A stretch of 64,000 nt of DNA from Bacillus thuringiensis (GCF_001182785.1 NZ_CP012099.1:3904501-3968500); one strand, 5' to 3'. Counted from the stretch's first letter, positions 54,476 to 63,540 are shown. Translations and numbers: made by a program. Notes: generated by a model not told the origin, from the sequence alone.

Positions 54476-54976
54476 CCATTCTTTCGCTTTTTCATCCACA
54501 TTGCGCACAAACTCATTTTTCCCTTCCGTATATAACGTGCCATCATATGTATACTTTTCGGCTAATTCTTTCTTTAAGGTTGCATATGCCTCTGCTTCTT
54601 CACAATGAGCCATCATATAATCACGAAACGCTAAATGCCTTACTATCTCTGGATTTCCTTTTTCAAACACGTGTAAATGATACGAACGTTTTTCCTCAGT
54701 TCCATGAATAAAATATCGGCGTCTTGAAATACCATTTTCCCCTTTTACGATGTAACCAAGCTCTATAAATCGTTCATTCCACCCATCTACTCTTTCGATA
54801 TTTTCTACTTCCATGATCATATCAATAATAGGTTTAGCTGCCAGTCCGGGCACTGACGTACTTCCAATATGATGCATTTTCACCGTTTCTGGCATCGCTG
54901 ATTTTAATCTTTCAGCCTCCATTTGAAATTTTTCAATCCAATGGTTTTCATGCGGAACAACGACAATTTTTCTCAT
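54452..54976 (-). CDS. GrpB family protein (UPF0157)
   Basis: 174 residues. HHIGSTSVPGLAAKPIIDMIMEV is the GrpB signature (a nucleotidyltransferase-like fold), with FIHGTEEKRSYHLHVFEKG and LAFRDYMMAH after it. No known activity. RBS AAAGGGGAG. Single gene. Confidence 0.9.
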   Translation of the reverse strand: MRKIVVVPHENHWIEKFQMEAERLKSAMPETVKMHHIGSTSVPGLAAKPIIDMIMEVENIERVDGWNERFIELGYIVKGENGISRRRYFIHGTEEKRSYHLHVFEKGNPEIVRHLAFRDYMMAHCEEAEAYATLKKELAEKYTYDGTLYTEGKNEFVRNVDEKAKEWRENNVNE

Positions 54977-55007
54977 TCTAACTCCCCTTTTCTTACAAGC
55001 TCGTCAA

Positions 55008-55046
55008 AAAATGATCAGTGGTATTTCACTGATCATTTTTTTATTA
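55008..55046 (-). terminator. Terminator of yqkE
   Basis: AAATGATCAGTG and CACTGATCATTT arms flanked by A and T runs. Confidence 0.9.
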
Positions 55047-55307
55047 TTTAAAGTCTTTCCAAGTAAGGTTACTTTCACTTAGCAGTTCTTCAAATGATTT
55101 ATTTTTTTCACGTTCTTTTTGTTCTTGGCGCTTTCTTTCCAGTTCAGCTGCCTCTTTTTCCTCTTCTCTCACTTGCAACTCTTTCTTCTTACTCTTTAAT
55201 TGTTGCATGAGTGAATCATTTAATTGATCGCCTAATGTAAGTGTTTCTTTCTTTGGTTGATTCACTTGCGATTGTCTTTGCATTTGTCTTTGTTTCTTTT
55301 TCTTCAT
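55044..55307 (-). CDS. yqkE: YqkE-like DUF3886 protein
   Basis: 87 residues from the ATG at 55307 (AAGGTGA upstream). Very charged: a Lys/Gln-rich start (MKKKKQRQMQRQ), LGDQLNDSLMQQLKSKKKEL, a Glu/Lys coiled-coil stretch, and the conserved end SFEELLSESNLTWKDFK. B. subtilis YqkE has the same layout. Function unknown. Confidence 0.85.
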   Translation of the reverse strand: MKKKKQRQMQRQSQVNQPKKETLTLGDQLNDSLMQQLKSKKKELQVREEEKEAAELERKRQEQKEREKNKSFEELLSESNLTWKDFK

Positions 55308-55509
55308 GCTACTCACCTTTTACTTTTTTCTCCATTATAGTAGATACACGATGAAATCGACAATAAAAAAGGGTCTTTACTCTATTATTCACTTTTTGTA
55401 AATATGTTAATTTTTCGAAAAGACTAAATTTTTATGTAGCTATAATCCTATGAATCTATTAAAATTATGTCGTATGATGTCAGATTATAAAAAAAAGGAG
55501 AATTATATT

Positions 55510-57099
55510 ATGTGGAAAAAAATTATTCCTGCCGTTGCTGTTTTAAGCACTATTACTTTTTCAAGCGTATTTGCCGCTCCCCCATCTCAGAATCCAGCTG
55601 AACAAAACCGCTACATAGACGTACAAATGCTTGGTATTAATGATCTCCATGGACAACTAGATACTGTTAAAAAAATCAATAATAAAGAAGCTGGTGGCGC
55701 TGATTACTTAGCTACTTATTTAAAAGAACGTAAAAAACAAAACCCTAATACCCTTCTCGTACATGCTGGTGATATCGTCGGAGCTAGTCCACCAGTTTCA
55801 GCATTATTACAAGATGAACCGACGATTGAATTTTTAAATGACTTAAAATTTGATGTTGGTACAATCGGGAACCATGAATTTGATGAAGGCATTGATGAAA
55901 TGAAACGCCTCATTTACGGTGGATATCATGAAAAAACAGGGAATTTCAAAGGGGCTAACTTCCCCTATGTAGCTGCTAACTTCTATAACAAATCAACTGG
56001 CCGCTTATTTTTACCACCATTTACTGTAAAAATGGTAGATGGTGTTCCTGTCGGATTCATTGGTGTTGTTACAACTGATACACCAAATGTTGTTATGCCT
56101 ACGATGCTTAAAAATGTACAGATTACTGATGAAGTAGAAGCAATTAATAAATCAACACAACAATTAAAACGCCTCGGCGTTAAATCAATCGTCGTTCTTG
56201 CTCATGTCGGTGGAACAACCGATGAATCTGGGGTAACAAATGGCGACCTTACTCGAATTGCAAATGAAACAGACCCAGAAGTTGATGTTATTTTCGGTGG
56301 ACATAGTCATACGTATGTAAATGGTACAGTAAATAATAAACTAATTGTCCAAGCAAATTCATACGGAACGGCTTTCTCAGACGTGGATGTAACAATTGAT
56401 CGTAAAACAAAGGATATTGTAAAGAAAAAAGCTGAAGTTGTTACAACGTATCATGAAGGTGTAGAACCTGATAAACAAGTAAAGAAAAAACTAGATCAAT
56501 ATAAAGAAAAAATCGCACCACTTGTAAATGAAGTGGTCGGAAAATCTACAGCACCTATCGACCGTAAACAAAATGATGCTGGTGAGTCCACTCTTGGAAA
56601 TTTAGTTGCCGATGCTCAGCGTCAAACGATGCAAACTCAAATCGCCCTCATGAATCCTGGTGGCATTCGTAATGACTTAGATGCTGGTGATATTACGTGG
56701 GGTGAGTTATACGGCATTCAACCTTTTGGAAATCAATTGATTAAAGTAGATTTAACAGGTCAAGACATTCGCGATATTTTAAATCAGCAATGGCAAAAAG
56801 GAACAACAAGAATGCTTCAAATTTCAGGTATTCAATATACGTGGGATGTAAATAAACCAAACGGTGAAAAAGTTACAAATATACGTTTAACAAACGGAGA
56901 AGAATTATCTCCATCTACAACGTATAGCGTAGTTGCAAATGCCTTCTTAGCTTCTGGCGGTGACGGATTCGTATCATTTAAAAATGGTAAAAATGCAGAA
57001 ACTGGTCCAAACGACTTTGAAGCGTTAGTCGATTACGTAAAACAATTAAAAGAACCAATTCAGCCAGTTATTGATGGAAGAATTCAAAAAGTAAATTAA
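55510..57099 (+). CDS. Secreted 5'-nucleotidase / 2',3'-cyclic phosphodiesterase family
   Basis: 529 residues from the ATG at 55510 (AAAGGAG upstream). Signal peptide 1-22 (cut after VFA). Metallophosphatase domain: GINDLHGQLD, HAGDIVGASPP, GTIGNHEFDEG, VLAHVGG, GGHSHT. C-terminal 5'-nucleotidase substrate domain with MNPGGIRNDL and ASGGDGF. No LPXTG or other anchor, so it is probably free. Releases phosphate from extracellular nucleotides. Confidence 0.92.
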   Translation: MWKKIIPAVAVLSTITFSSVFAAPPSQNPAEQNRYIDVQMLGINDLHGQLDTVKKINNKEAGGADYLATYLKERKKQNPNTLLVHAGDIVGASPPVSALLQDEPTIEFLNDLKFDVGTIGNHEFDEGIDEMKRLIYGGYHEKTGNFKGANFPYVAANFYNKSTGRLFLPPFTVKMVDGVPVGFIGVVTTDTPNVVMPTMLKNVQITDEVEAINKSTQQLKRLGVKSIVVLAHVGGTTDESGVTNGDLTRIANETDPEVDVIFGGHSHTYVNGTVNNKLIVQANSYGTAFSDVDVTIDRKTKDIVKKKAEVVTTYHEGVEPDKQVKKKLDQYKEKIAPLVNEVVGKSTAPIDRKQNDAGESTLGNLVADAQRQTMQTQIALMNPGGIRNDLDAGDITWGELYGIQPFGNQLIKVDLTGQDIRDILNQQWQKGTTRMLQISGIQYTWDVNKPNGEKVTNIRLTNGEELSPSTTYSVVANAFLASGGDGFVSFKNGKNAETGPNDFEALVDYVKQLKEPIQPVIDGRIQKVN

Positions 57100-57179
57100 G
57101 TGTTTCTCTAATAATAAATTTCATTTTTCACGCCATAAAGGATTTGTACTGATCCTCTATTTTATACGTAATATACATC

Positions 57180-57226
57180 ATAAAAAGGATACTCGTTCTT
57201 CCAATGAACATAGTATCCTTTTCTTT
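57180..57226. terminator. Bidirectional terminator
   Basis: AAAAGGATACT and AGTATCCTTTT arms, between the converging nucleotidase and HTH/RHH genes. Confidence 0.85.
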
Positions 57227-57701
57227 AGTTATCAAAATGTGATGTTTTATCAACTTCATATTGCTGTAAAAATTGTTGCAACGCCTCTTCTACAAGTTTA
57301 GACTTTTGAATTCCTTTCGATTCTGATATAAGGTCCAATCTTGCTAATATTTCTGTATTAATAGAAAAGGTTCGTCTCTTTTTCTCTGTACTCTTACTCA
57401 TAATTGGTGCAATTACTTCGTCTCTTTTTCTTAGTAACTCATAAATGCTTTGTAATTGCTCGTAAATTAATAATTGATAATCTGTTTTCTCATATTGAAG
57501 GGCGGTCGCTTCTTGGAGTTGTAAGTGACGTGGTTCTTCTCCATCTCCTACAAAAATACGTTTCTTCTGCTCTCCATCATATTCATATCCAATCAATCTT
57601 AATTTCTTCGATAATGTATACGGGCTTATTTCAAGACGTTTTGCTATAATAGCGATGGATTCACGTCTATTTAAACCATCTATAATTTCTCCAATCGTCA
57701 C
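57225..57701 (-). CDS. DNA-binding protein with HTH-like N-terminus and ribbon-helix-helix C-terminus
   Basis: 158 residues from a GTG at 57701, with GGAGGAGGG 5 bases upstream. Residues 1-40 look like a helix-turn-helix (ESIAIIAKRLEISPYTLSKKLRLIG). A linker with a coiled segment (about 60-95) leads to a CopG/Arc-like RHH (RRTFSINTEILARLDLISESKGIQKS, then LVEEALQQFL). I do not know a named family with this pair. No partner toxin or plasmid gene is next to it. Confidence 0.75.
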   Translation of the reverse strand: MTIGEIIDGLNRRESIAIIAKRLEISPYTLSKKLRLIGYEYDGEQKKRIFVGDGEEPRHLQLQEATALQYEKTDYQLLIYEQLQSIYELLRKRDEVIAPIMSKSTEKKRRTFSINTEILARLDLISESKGIQKSKLVEEALQQFLQQYEVDKTSHFDN

Positions 57702-57822
57702 AATTTCCCTCCTCCCGTGTTGAAATGACACTAGTATGGTATGTTACAATGATTTTCTAACAGTATATGCAAAATGAATAGCCTGTGCGATTCATACGAT
57801 TTCACAAAAGGAGGTTTTCAAT

Positions 57823-58821
57823 ATGCTTTTTCGTAGCTACACCCCTCAGTTCTATAACGAAAACAAACAACTCATTCCTAATAGTATCGCTACGATAGAA
57901 AGCGTTATGATAAATAATCGAAAACAAACTCTCCTTATGCGTGGACAAAACGTAGAGCAACCTATTTTATTATGCTGTCACGGCGGACCTGGGATGGCAC
58001 AAATCGGATTTATTCGCCATTTTCAAAAAGAATTAGAGAAGCAATTTATTGTTATTAATTGGGATCAGCGCGGGGCTGGTAAATCCTTTTCAATGAAAGA
58101 TTTCGGAGCAAATTTCACAATCGAACAATTCGTTTCCGATGCAAAAGAAGTGATTCAATATGTACTTAAAAGGTTCAACAAACAAAAACTATTTCTCGCT
58201 GGTCATTCTTGGGGAAGTATTATTGGGCTTAACATAGCACATCAATATCCAAAGTATATCGAGGCTTACATCGGTATTGGGCAAATTGTACATATGAAAC
58301 AAAATGAAGAATTGCTATATCAACATTTAATTCATTCTGCAAAAAAACATAATCATAAAAAAGCATTAGCTTCCCTTTTAAAATTAGGCAAACCACCATT
58401 TTTAGATACGAGACGTCTCATTATTCAAAGAAAGTGGCTTGGCACATTTGGAGGCGCAATCCAAAACGGATCTTCCTTTTCTTTCATACGAAAAGGTTTC
58501 TTTTCTCCTGAGTATACGCTATTAGATTGGTTCAAGTTTCTCGCAGGAAATTTAAAATCTGGCGTTTTATGGGAAGAAATGCTGACAATCGATTTCTTTT
58601 CTTCTATCTCAAGTTTATCTATTCCAGTTTATTTTTGTTCTGGTCGCTATGATTATCAAACTCCTTATGCACTCGTTCAGGAATATTGCGATATTATTGA
58701 AGCGCCTATAAAAAAGATGATTTGGTTCCCAAATTCAGCACATTCTCCTGATTTAGAAGAACCAGAATTATTCGCCAATTCTTTGCGATCAATTAAACAA
58801 GAGCTAGCTTTTCAGCATTAG
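57823..58821 (+). CDS. Alpha/beta hydrolase (proline iminopeptidase-like)
   Basis: 332 residues. Oxyanion HGGPGMAQ, NWDQRGAGKS, nucleophile elbow GHSWGS (S129), acid in CSGRYDYQTP, base in FPNSAHSPDLEEP. Similar to prolyl aminopeptidase-type hydrolases. AAAGGAGG before ATG. Substrate unknown; no signal peptide. Confidence 0.87.
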   Translation: MLFRSYTPQFYNENKQLIPNSIATIESVMINNRKQTLLMRGQNVEQPILLCCHGGPGMAQIGFIRHFQKELEKQFIVINWDQRGAGKSFSMKDFGANFTIEQFVSDAKEVIQYVLKRFNKQKLFLAGHSWGSIIGLNIAHQYPKYIEAYIGIGQIVHMKQNEELLYQHLIHSAKKHNHKKALASLLKLGKPPFLDTRRLIIQRKWLGTFGGAIQNGSSFSFIRKGFFSPEYTLLDWFKFLAGNLKSGVLWEEMLTIDFFSSISSLSIPVYFCSGRYDYQTPYALVQEYCDIIEAPIKKMIWFPNSAHSPDLEEPELFANSLRSIKQELAFQH

Positions 58822-58952
58822 TAACAAAAGGCTCTTTTACATTTCATAGAAAACATTTTATAATAATATGTCGCAAGTATGTATAAACATAGCAAAATGT
58901 TTCATATTTACTTGTCTTAACAGAATAAAAATTTAGGGAGATTACATTTATT

Positions 58953-60272
58953 ATGAACGCTGTACTCGTCGCAGTAGCAATTATGCTATTGCTTAGTTTG
59001 TTACGTGTCCAGGTCATTGTCGCCATCATTGTTGGAGCTTTAACAGGCGGAATTATCGGCGGACTCGGTATTTCAGAAACGATTAACACTTTTACAACTG
59101 GTCTTGGAAACAGTGCTCCAATCGCTTTAAGTTATGCGATGCTTGGTGGTTTCGCTATTTCCCTTTCCAAAACAGGACTTCCAGATGCTATGATTCAAAC
59201 TGCATTAAAATGGATTGGCAATGAACAAGACACGAAAAAACAAGTTTATTCTAAAATACTTATTTTATTCATTATTTTAACGATGGCTTGTTTCTCACAA
59301 AATGTGATTCCTGTTCACATTGCTTTCATCCCCATCTTAATTCCAGCACTTTTAAAAGTATTAAATGAGCTGAAAGTGGATCGCAGACTTGTCACATGTA
59401 TTATTACATTTGGATTGATTACTCCTTATATGTGGATCCCTGCAGGATTCGGAAAAATTTATCATGACGTATTACAAACCAACGCTGCGCAAAGCGGCCT
59501 TACATTTGATGTCACACTTATTCCAAAAGCAATGACTATTCCAGCAATTGGTATGATTATTGGATTATGTGTAGCGGTATTCATTACGTACCGAAAACCT
59601 CGTACGTATGAAACAGAACAAATTCATACTACCGAAAATGAAATCGTTCCCTATACAAAACGTAGCATTACTTTCGGGTTATTATCTATCATTGCTACAT
59701 TAACTGTTCAATTAACAACAGAATCAATGATTTTCGGTGCTTTAGCAGGTATTATCGTCTTATCAGTTAGTGGCAGTCTACCACTTAAAGAAGCAGATGC
59801 GATATTAACAAGCGGAATGCGTATGATGTCCTTTATTGGCTTTGTTATGATTGCTGCCGCTGGATTCGGCGCTGTCCTTCGAAAAACAGGACATGTTGAA
59901 TCACTGGTGCAAACGAGTGCACATATAATTGGAAATAACAAACCACTCGCTGCATTTCTTATGCTCGTTATTGGACTTCTCGTTACGATGGGAATTGGTT
60001 CATCCTTTTCAACCATCCCTATCTTAACAACCATTTTTGTACCTCTTTGCATTCAGCTTGGATTTAGTCCAATGGCCACAATTGCAATTATCGGTACAGC
60101 CGGAGCACTAGGTGACGCAGGATCTCCAGCATCAGATAGTACCCTTGGACCAACATCCGGTTTAAATGCTGATGGTCAGCACCATCATATATGGGATACA
60201 TGTGTACCCACTTTTCTACATTACAATATACCGTTACTTATATTTGGCTTTATTGCCGCAATTACATTATAA
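58953..60272 (+). CDS. yuiF: YuiF-like Na+/H+ antiporter-family transporter
   Basis: 439 residues, about twelve helices. GALTGGIIGGLGISETINTFTTGLG, FSQNVIPVHIAFIPILIP and LGDAGSPASDSTLGPTSGLNADGQHHH mark the NhaC-related YuiF family, thought to move amino acids. Regulated possibly by the LacI protein behind it, but they converge. RBS AGGGAG. Confidence 0.88.
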   Translation: MNAVLVAVAIMLLLSLLRVQVIVAIIVGALTGGIIGGLGISETINTFTTGLGNSAPIALSYAMLGGFAISLSKTGLPDAMIQTALKWIGNEQDTKKQVYSKILILFIILTMACFSQNVIPVHIAFIPILIPALLKVLNELKVDRRLVTCIITFGLITPYMWIPAGFGKIYHDVLQTNAAQSGLTFDVTLIPKAMTIPAIGMIIGLCVAVFITYRKPRTYETEQIHTTENEIVPYTKRSITFGLLSIIATLTVQLTTESMIFGALAGIIVLSVSGSLPLKEADAILTSGMRMMSFIGFVMIAAAGFGAVLRKTGHVESLVQTSAHIIGNNKPLAAFLMLVIGLLVTMGIGSSFSTIPILTTIFVPLCIQLGFSPMATIAIIGTAGALGDAGSPASDSTLGPTSGLNADGQHHHIWDTCVPTFLHYNIPLLIFGFIAAITL

Positions 60273-60304
60273 AAAGGTGCGTATAAAACGCACCTTTTAC
60301 TTTT
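60270..60304. terminator. Bidirectional terminator
   Basis: AAAAAGGTGCGT, ATAAA loop, ACGCACCTTTT. Confidence 0.9.
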
Positions 60305-61160
60305 TTATTTTTCCTTTTAATTGTTGAAAAGCTACTTTTCCATTATCTTTGACATAGCTTTCAATTGCCGGTAGTGATGAGCCTATCCATTCACACTCTA
60401 TGCTCCCATTCGGTCCAACAATTTTTAATTTATCTGGTATATGTATATTTAGAAATCTCGCTGACCGAATTAACTCAATAGCAATCTGATCACTTGAGGT
60501 TACAATTCCATCTATATACGGATTATTTTGCAATAATGTAATAAATTGTTTATTTGTATACCCTTGTACACATTCTTCTCGATAAGAGATTCCTTCATCC
60601 CAAACAGCGTCTAAAAACCCTGCTATATGATCTTCCATTTCTTCACTTTCTTCTCCCTCACCGAAATATGCAAGAAAGTGACACCCTTTCTCTTTTAATA
60701 AAGAAACAGCTCTCTGCCCACTTTCATAATAATTTGCATGTGATTGTTGCTCATCAATCACAACAAACGGAAATGGAATTTCTCCTATACTTTTAAAAAC
60801 TGCCCTTGTCAAAATAACACCTGCAATGTTATTTTGCTTCAGCATATGTATGTATCTATCTTTATTCTCTATATTACAAATAATGATTTGATAGCCTTCT
60901 TTATATGCTATTTCCTCAATACAATGTAGCAAAGTGATGTTTGATGGGTTACATAAATTATCTACAAGTAATGCAATTATCGTTGAATTCTCTTTAAATA
61001 GTGGCTTCGCTGCACTGTTTGGCCTATAACGTAATTCTTCAATTGCTTCCTTTACTTGTTTTACTGTGTCCTCATGAACGTATCCTTTTTCATTAATAAC
61101 TCGTGAAACGGTTGCGACTGAAACACCTGCCAATTTTGCAACATCACGTATAGTTGCCAC
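60297..61160 (-). CDS. LacI-family transcriptional regulator, short form
   Basis: 287 residues; most LacI proteins have 320-345. HTH TIRDVAKLAGVSVATVSRVINEKGYVHEDT at 3-32 is intact, and the effector domain shows IALLVDNLCNP, GVILTRAVF and GIVTSSDQIAIELIR. The shortfall comes from a compressed effector domain, not a broken frame. Operator-like TTAC-G-GTAA at plus 61196-61204 lies upstream. Target unknown. Confidence 0.88.
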   Translation of the reverse strand: MATIRDVAKLAGVSVATVSRVINEKGYVHEDTVKQVKEAIEELRYRPNSAAKPLFKENSTIIALLVDNLCNPSNITLLHCIEEIAYKEGYQIIICNIENKDRYIHMLKQNNIAGVILTRAVFKSIGEIPFPFVVIDEQQSHANYYESGQRAVSLLKEKGCHFLAYFGEGEESEEMEDHIAGFLDAVWDEGISYREECVQGYTNKQFITLLQNNPYIDGIVTSSDQIAIELIRSARFLNIHIPDKLKIVGPNGSIECEWIGSSLPAIESYVKDNGKVAFQQLKGKIKK

Positions 61161-61259
61161 ATCGTCACCCCTTAATATGGTAATAGATTACAATTTTACG
61201 GTAACCTAAATTACACTATCCGTCAAGATTAATAACTCATATTTCTGAAAATTGTTACA

Positions 61260-61742
61260 TCATTTGACTAAATGATACTCCAACTGAATTTCATGTAAAA
61301 TTGGGATATTATCATATCCAATACGTGGAATTTCTTTCTTTATTTTTCGTGCCTCCTCTACCGCATTCACATATAAATTAGTCATTACAAAATTACGTTT
61401 TTGGTAAAATCGTAACGCATTCATATTATCATTTGTTGTAATAAGCCAAACCTGTCTGCACCGCTCTTCTTCTGCAACTTGTAATACACAATCTACAAGT
61501 TTCGTCCCTATTCCTTTTCTTTCTTCAAAGCTATCTAGCGATACAATTTCACACATATTTCCGGTCACTTCATACGTTATAATTCCGATTATTCTGTCAT
61601 CTGAGAGCGCAACAAATCCTGGCAACTCTTCTAACTGATGTCCCTTACCACGTGAAACCATCAATGAACTTCCCCAGTTCTTACACATGAACATTCGGAT
61701 TGTTTCTTTCATCGCTGGCGTAATTTTTTGTATATGCAGCAT
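61260..61742 (-). CDS. GNAT family N-acetyltransferase
   Basis: 160 residues. Acetyl-CoA loop is IVSLDSFEERKGIGTKLVDCVLQVAEEE followed by LITTNDNMNALRFYQKRNF. Small-molecule or protein N-acetyltransferase, substrate unknown. AAAAGGGGAG before ATG. Divergent from yqkD, with a palindrome between. Confidence 0.88.
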   Translation of the reverse strand: MLHIQKITPAMKETIRMFMCKNWGSSLMVSRGKGHQLEELPGFVALSDDRIIGIITYEVTGNMCEIVSLDSFEERKGIGTKLVDCVLQVAEEERCRQVWLITTNDNMNALRFYQKRNFVMTNLYVNAVEEARKIKKEIPRIGYDNIPILHEIQLEYHLVK

Positions 61743-61769
61743 TTCCTATTTCTCCCCTTTTATATCATT

Positions 61770-61792
61770 GTGATACAATATAAGTGTATCAC
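61770..61792. promoter_or_regulatory. Palindromic operator-like site between GNAT gene and yqkD
   Basis: GTGATACA (61770-61777), 7-bp spacer, TGTATCAC (61785-61792), perfect. It overlaps an extended -10 (TGATACAAT, 61771-61779) for yqkD. Confidence 0.5.
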
Positions 61793-61823
61793 ATGTAACG
61801 GTATTTGGAGGATGAGGTAAAGT

Positions 61824-62747
61824 ATGAAACGTTTTTTTGCAGCATTGTTTACTATACTAGGTGCAATAACTGCCCTTGGGATTTTCTTTACAAATAAAGT
61901 GATGTACTTAAAGAAAAAAACAGAGGAAGAAGTACTCGAAAGAGAAACGAAAAAACATTTTCGTATAGAGGATTTTGATGCTCTTCATAAAGAAGAAATT
62001 CATATCCCTTCACAATTCGGATACGACCTTCACGGATATTACATTCCTGCTGGTCATTCCAATAAGTTTATGGTTTTTTGCCACGGTGTAACTGTAAATA
62101 AAATAAACTCTGTAAAATATGCAAACTTATTCTTAAAAAGGGGATATAATGTCCTCATTTACGATCATCGTCGTCATGGTAAAACTGGCGGAAAAACAAC
62201 AAGCTATGGATACTATGAAAAGCATGATTTGAAATCCGTAGTTGACTGGCTAAAAAGCCGTTTTGGAACCAATATTACACTTGGTATTCATGGTGAATCT
62301 ATGGGAGCTGCAACAATTCTTCAATACGCAGGACTTGTAGAAGATGGTGCTGATTTCTATATTGCAGATTGTCCTTTCTCTGATTTTCACGGACAATTAC
62401 AGCACCGTTTAAAGGTTGAATTCCATTTACCAAAATGGCCTTTATTACCTTTAGCAAACGCATTTTTAAAAGTTCGTGACGGTTATACAATTCGTGAAGT
62501 TTCACCAATCGACTGTATAAAAAACATTAACAATCCCGTTCTCTTTATTCATAGTAAAGATGACGACTATATTTTAGCTGATATGACAAAAGCGTTATAT
62601 GAAGCGAAAGAAAATAATAAGCAACTTTATATTGCAGAACACGGTGCACACGCTTGCTCTTATAACGAAAATAAAGAAGAGTACGAAGCAGCCATCGATC
62701 AATTTTTAAACACATATGTGAAAGAAACAAAAAACAGGCTTGCATAA
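61824..62747 (+). CDS. yqkD: Membrane-anchored alpha/beta hydrolase (YqkD-like)
   Basis: 307 residues. An N-terminal helix (5-25) probably anchors it outside; then CHGVTVNK oxyanion loop, YDHRRHG, nucleophile S159 in HGESMGA, acid in HSKDDDYI, and His in EHGAHACSYN. Layout matches B. subtilis YqkD. Substrate unknown. GGAGGATGAGG before ATG. Confidence 0.9.
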   Translation: MKRFFAALFTILGAITALGIFFTNKVMYLKKKTEEEVLERETKKHFRIEDFDALHKEEIHIPSQFGYDLHGYYIPAGHSNKFMVFCHGVTVNKINSVKYANLFLKRGYNVLIYDHRRHGKTGGKTTSYGYYEKHDLKSVVDWLKSRFGTNITLGIHGESMGAATILQYAGLVEDGADFYIADCPFSDFHGQLQHRLKVEFHLPKWPLLPLANAFLKVRDGYTIREVSPIDCIKNINNPVLFIHSKDDDYILADMTKALYEAKENNKQLYIAEHGAHACSYNENKEEYEAAIDQFLNTYVKETKNRLA

Positions 62748-62762
62748 GCCTGTTTTTTTATT
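62729..62762. terminator. Bidirectional terminator
   Basis: AACAGGCTT, GCAT loop, AAGCCTGTT with T run; overlaps the yqkD stop and the yqkC end. Confidence 0.9.
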
Positions 62763-63003
62763 GCGCTAAAACGTCTGTAACTTGTTCCATATTTTCAGAA
62801 ATCCATTGCATTGCATCATCTAACGTTGGAAATTCTGTCGTTTGAAATGTTACTTCATCTTGAAGTAACCAAACATCCTTTGCCTCTTGCCCTACACCTG
62901 CAATGGACCAATGTAACAAACTATATGGATGATTATCATTCAAAAATGATGCCCACGTGCGCTCATTTGCAATGTTTCGTAATGTATGTAATTGTTTATC
63001 CAT
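62758..63003 (-). CDS. yqkC: YqkC-like DUF2552 protein
   Basis: 81 residues, soluble. NERTWASFLNDNHPYSLLHWSIAG and KDVWLLQDEVTFQTTEFPTLDDAMQWI are the conserved blocks. B. subtilis yqkC sits beside yqkD as here. Function unknown. Confidence 0.85.
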   Translation of the reverse strand: MDKQLHTLRNIANERTWASFLNDNHPYSLLHWSIAGVGQEAKDVWLLQDEVTFQTTEFPTLDDAMQWISENMEQVTDVLAQ

Positions 63004-63080
63004 CTCTCGTCACCTTACTCTAGTCAGTTATGAAAACTATTATAACACTCTCTTCTTTCTCAAACAAAGTGCTCTTTTTT

Positions 63081-63230
63081 CCCCGCTATTTGCGGGCAGT
63101 AAAACTCCCACCTCAAAATTCGGCTGAAACAAAGAAGTTAGGTGGGAGATTAACTGCCCCTAAAAGCCCGATTGGTTCAACTAATAATTAGTGGGGGATG
63201 CCTCCCCCACTAATTAAAGTTTCACTTTAT
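63081..63230. repeat. bcr1-like intergenic repeat of the B. cereus group
   Basis: 150 bp of GC-richer, highly folded sequence. Nested arms are GGGCAGT (63094-63100) with ACTGCCC (63153-63159), CTCCCACCT (63105-63113) with AGGTGGGAG (63140-63148), and a hairpin at 63185-63216 with TAATTAGTGGGGG-A and T-CCCCCACTAATTA. It ends in AAAGTTTCACTTTAT. I recognise the text as the bcr1 family from memory; the edges are estimates. Confidence 0.72.
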
Positions 63231-63291
63231 ATTGCCAAGCACTTCCCTTGATTATATGATGAAATTAAGCGTTTGGGAAGGAGGGATAACG

Positions 63292-63498
63292 TTGGCAAAA
63301 GTACAAATTAAAGTAAATGATAATGGCTCTTTTCGCGTTACAGGGGACGTGGAATTAGTCGACTCACAAGGGAATGTATTCCCAGCAAAACCGGCATTTT
63401 CTTTATGCCGTTGTGGCTTATCAAAAAATATGCCTTATTGCGACGCTTCGCATAAAGGTAAATTCGAGTCCGTTGTTAGAGCACCAGAGGCAGAATAA
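63292..63498 (+). CDS. CDGSH iron-sulfur domain protein
   Basis: 68 residues from a TTG at 63292 (GGAGGG 7 bases upstream); a longer frame back to 63232 starts within the repeat and has no site. The 2Fe-2S motif is C-x-C-x9-C-D-A-S-H (CRCGLSKNMPYCDASH). Small cytosolic redox or cluster-carrier protein, partner unknown. Confidence 0.88.
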   Translation: MAKVQIKVNDNGSFRVTGDVELVDSQGNVFPAKPAFSLCRCGLSKNMPYCDASHKGKFESVVRAPEAE

Positions 63499-63505
63499 TT
63501 TTACA

Positions 63506-63540
63506 TGTGACATGCACATTTTTTTGTGCATGTTTTTTCT
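63506..63540 (+). terminator. Terminator of the CDGSH gene
   Basis: GACATGCACA, T loop, TGTGCATGT then TTTTTTC. Confidence 0.88.
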
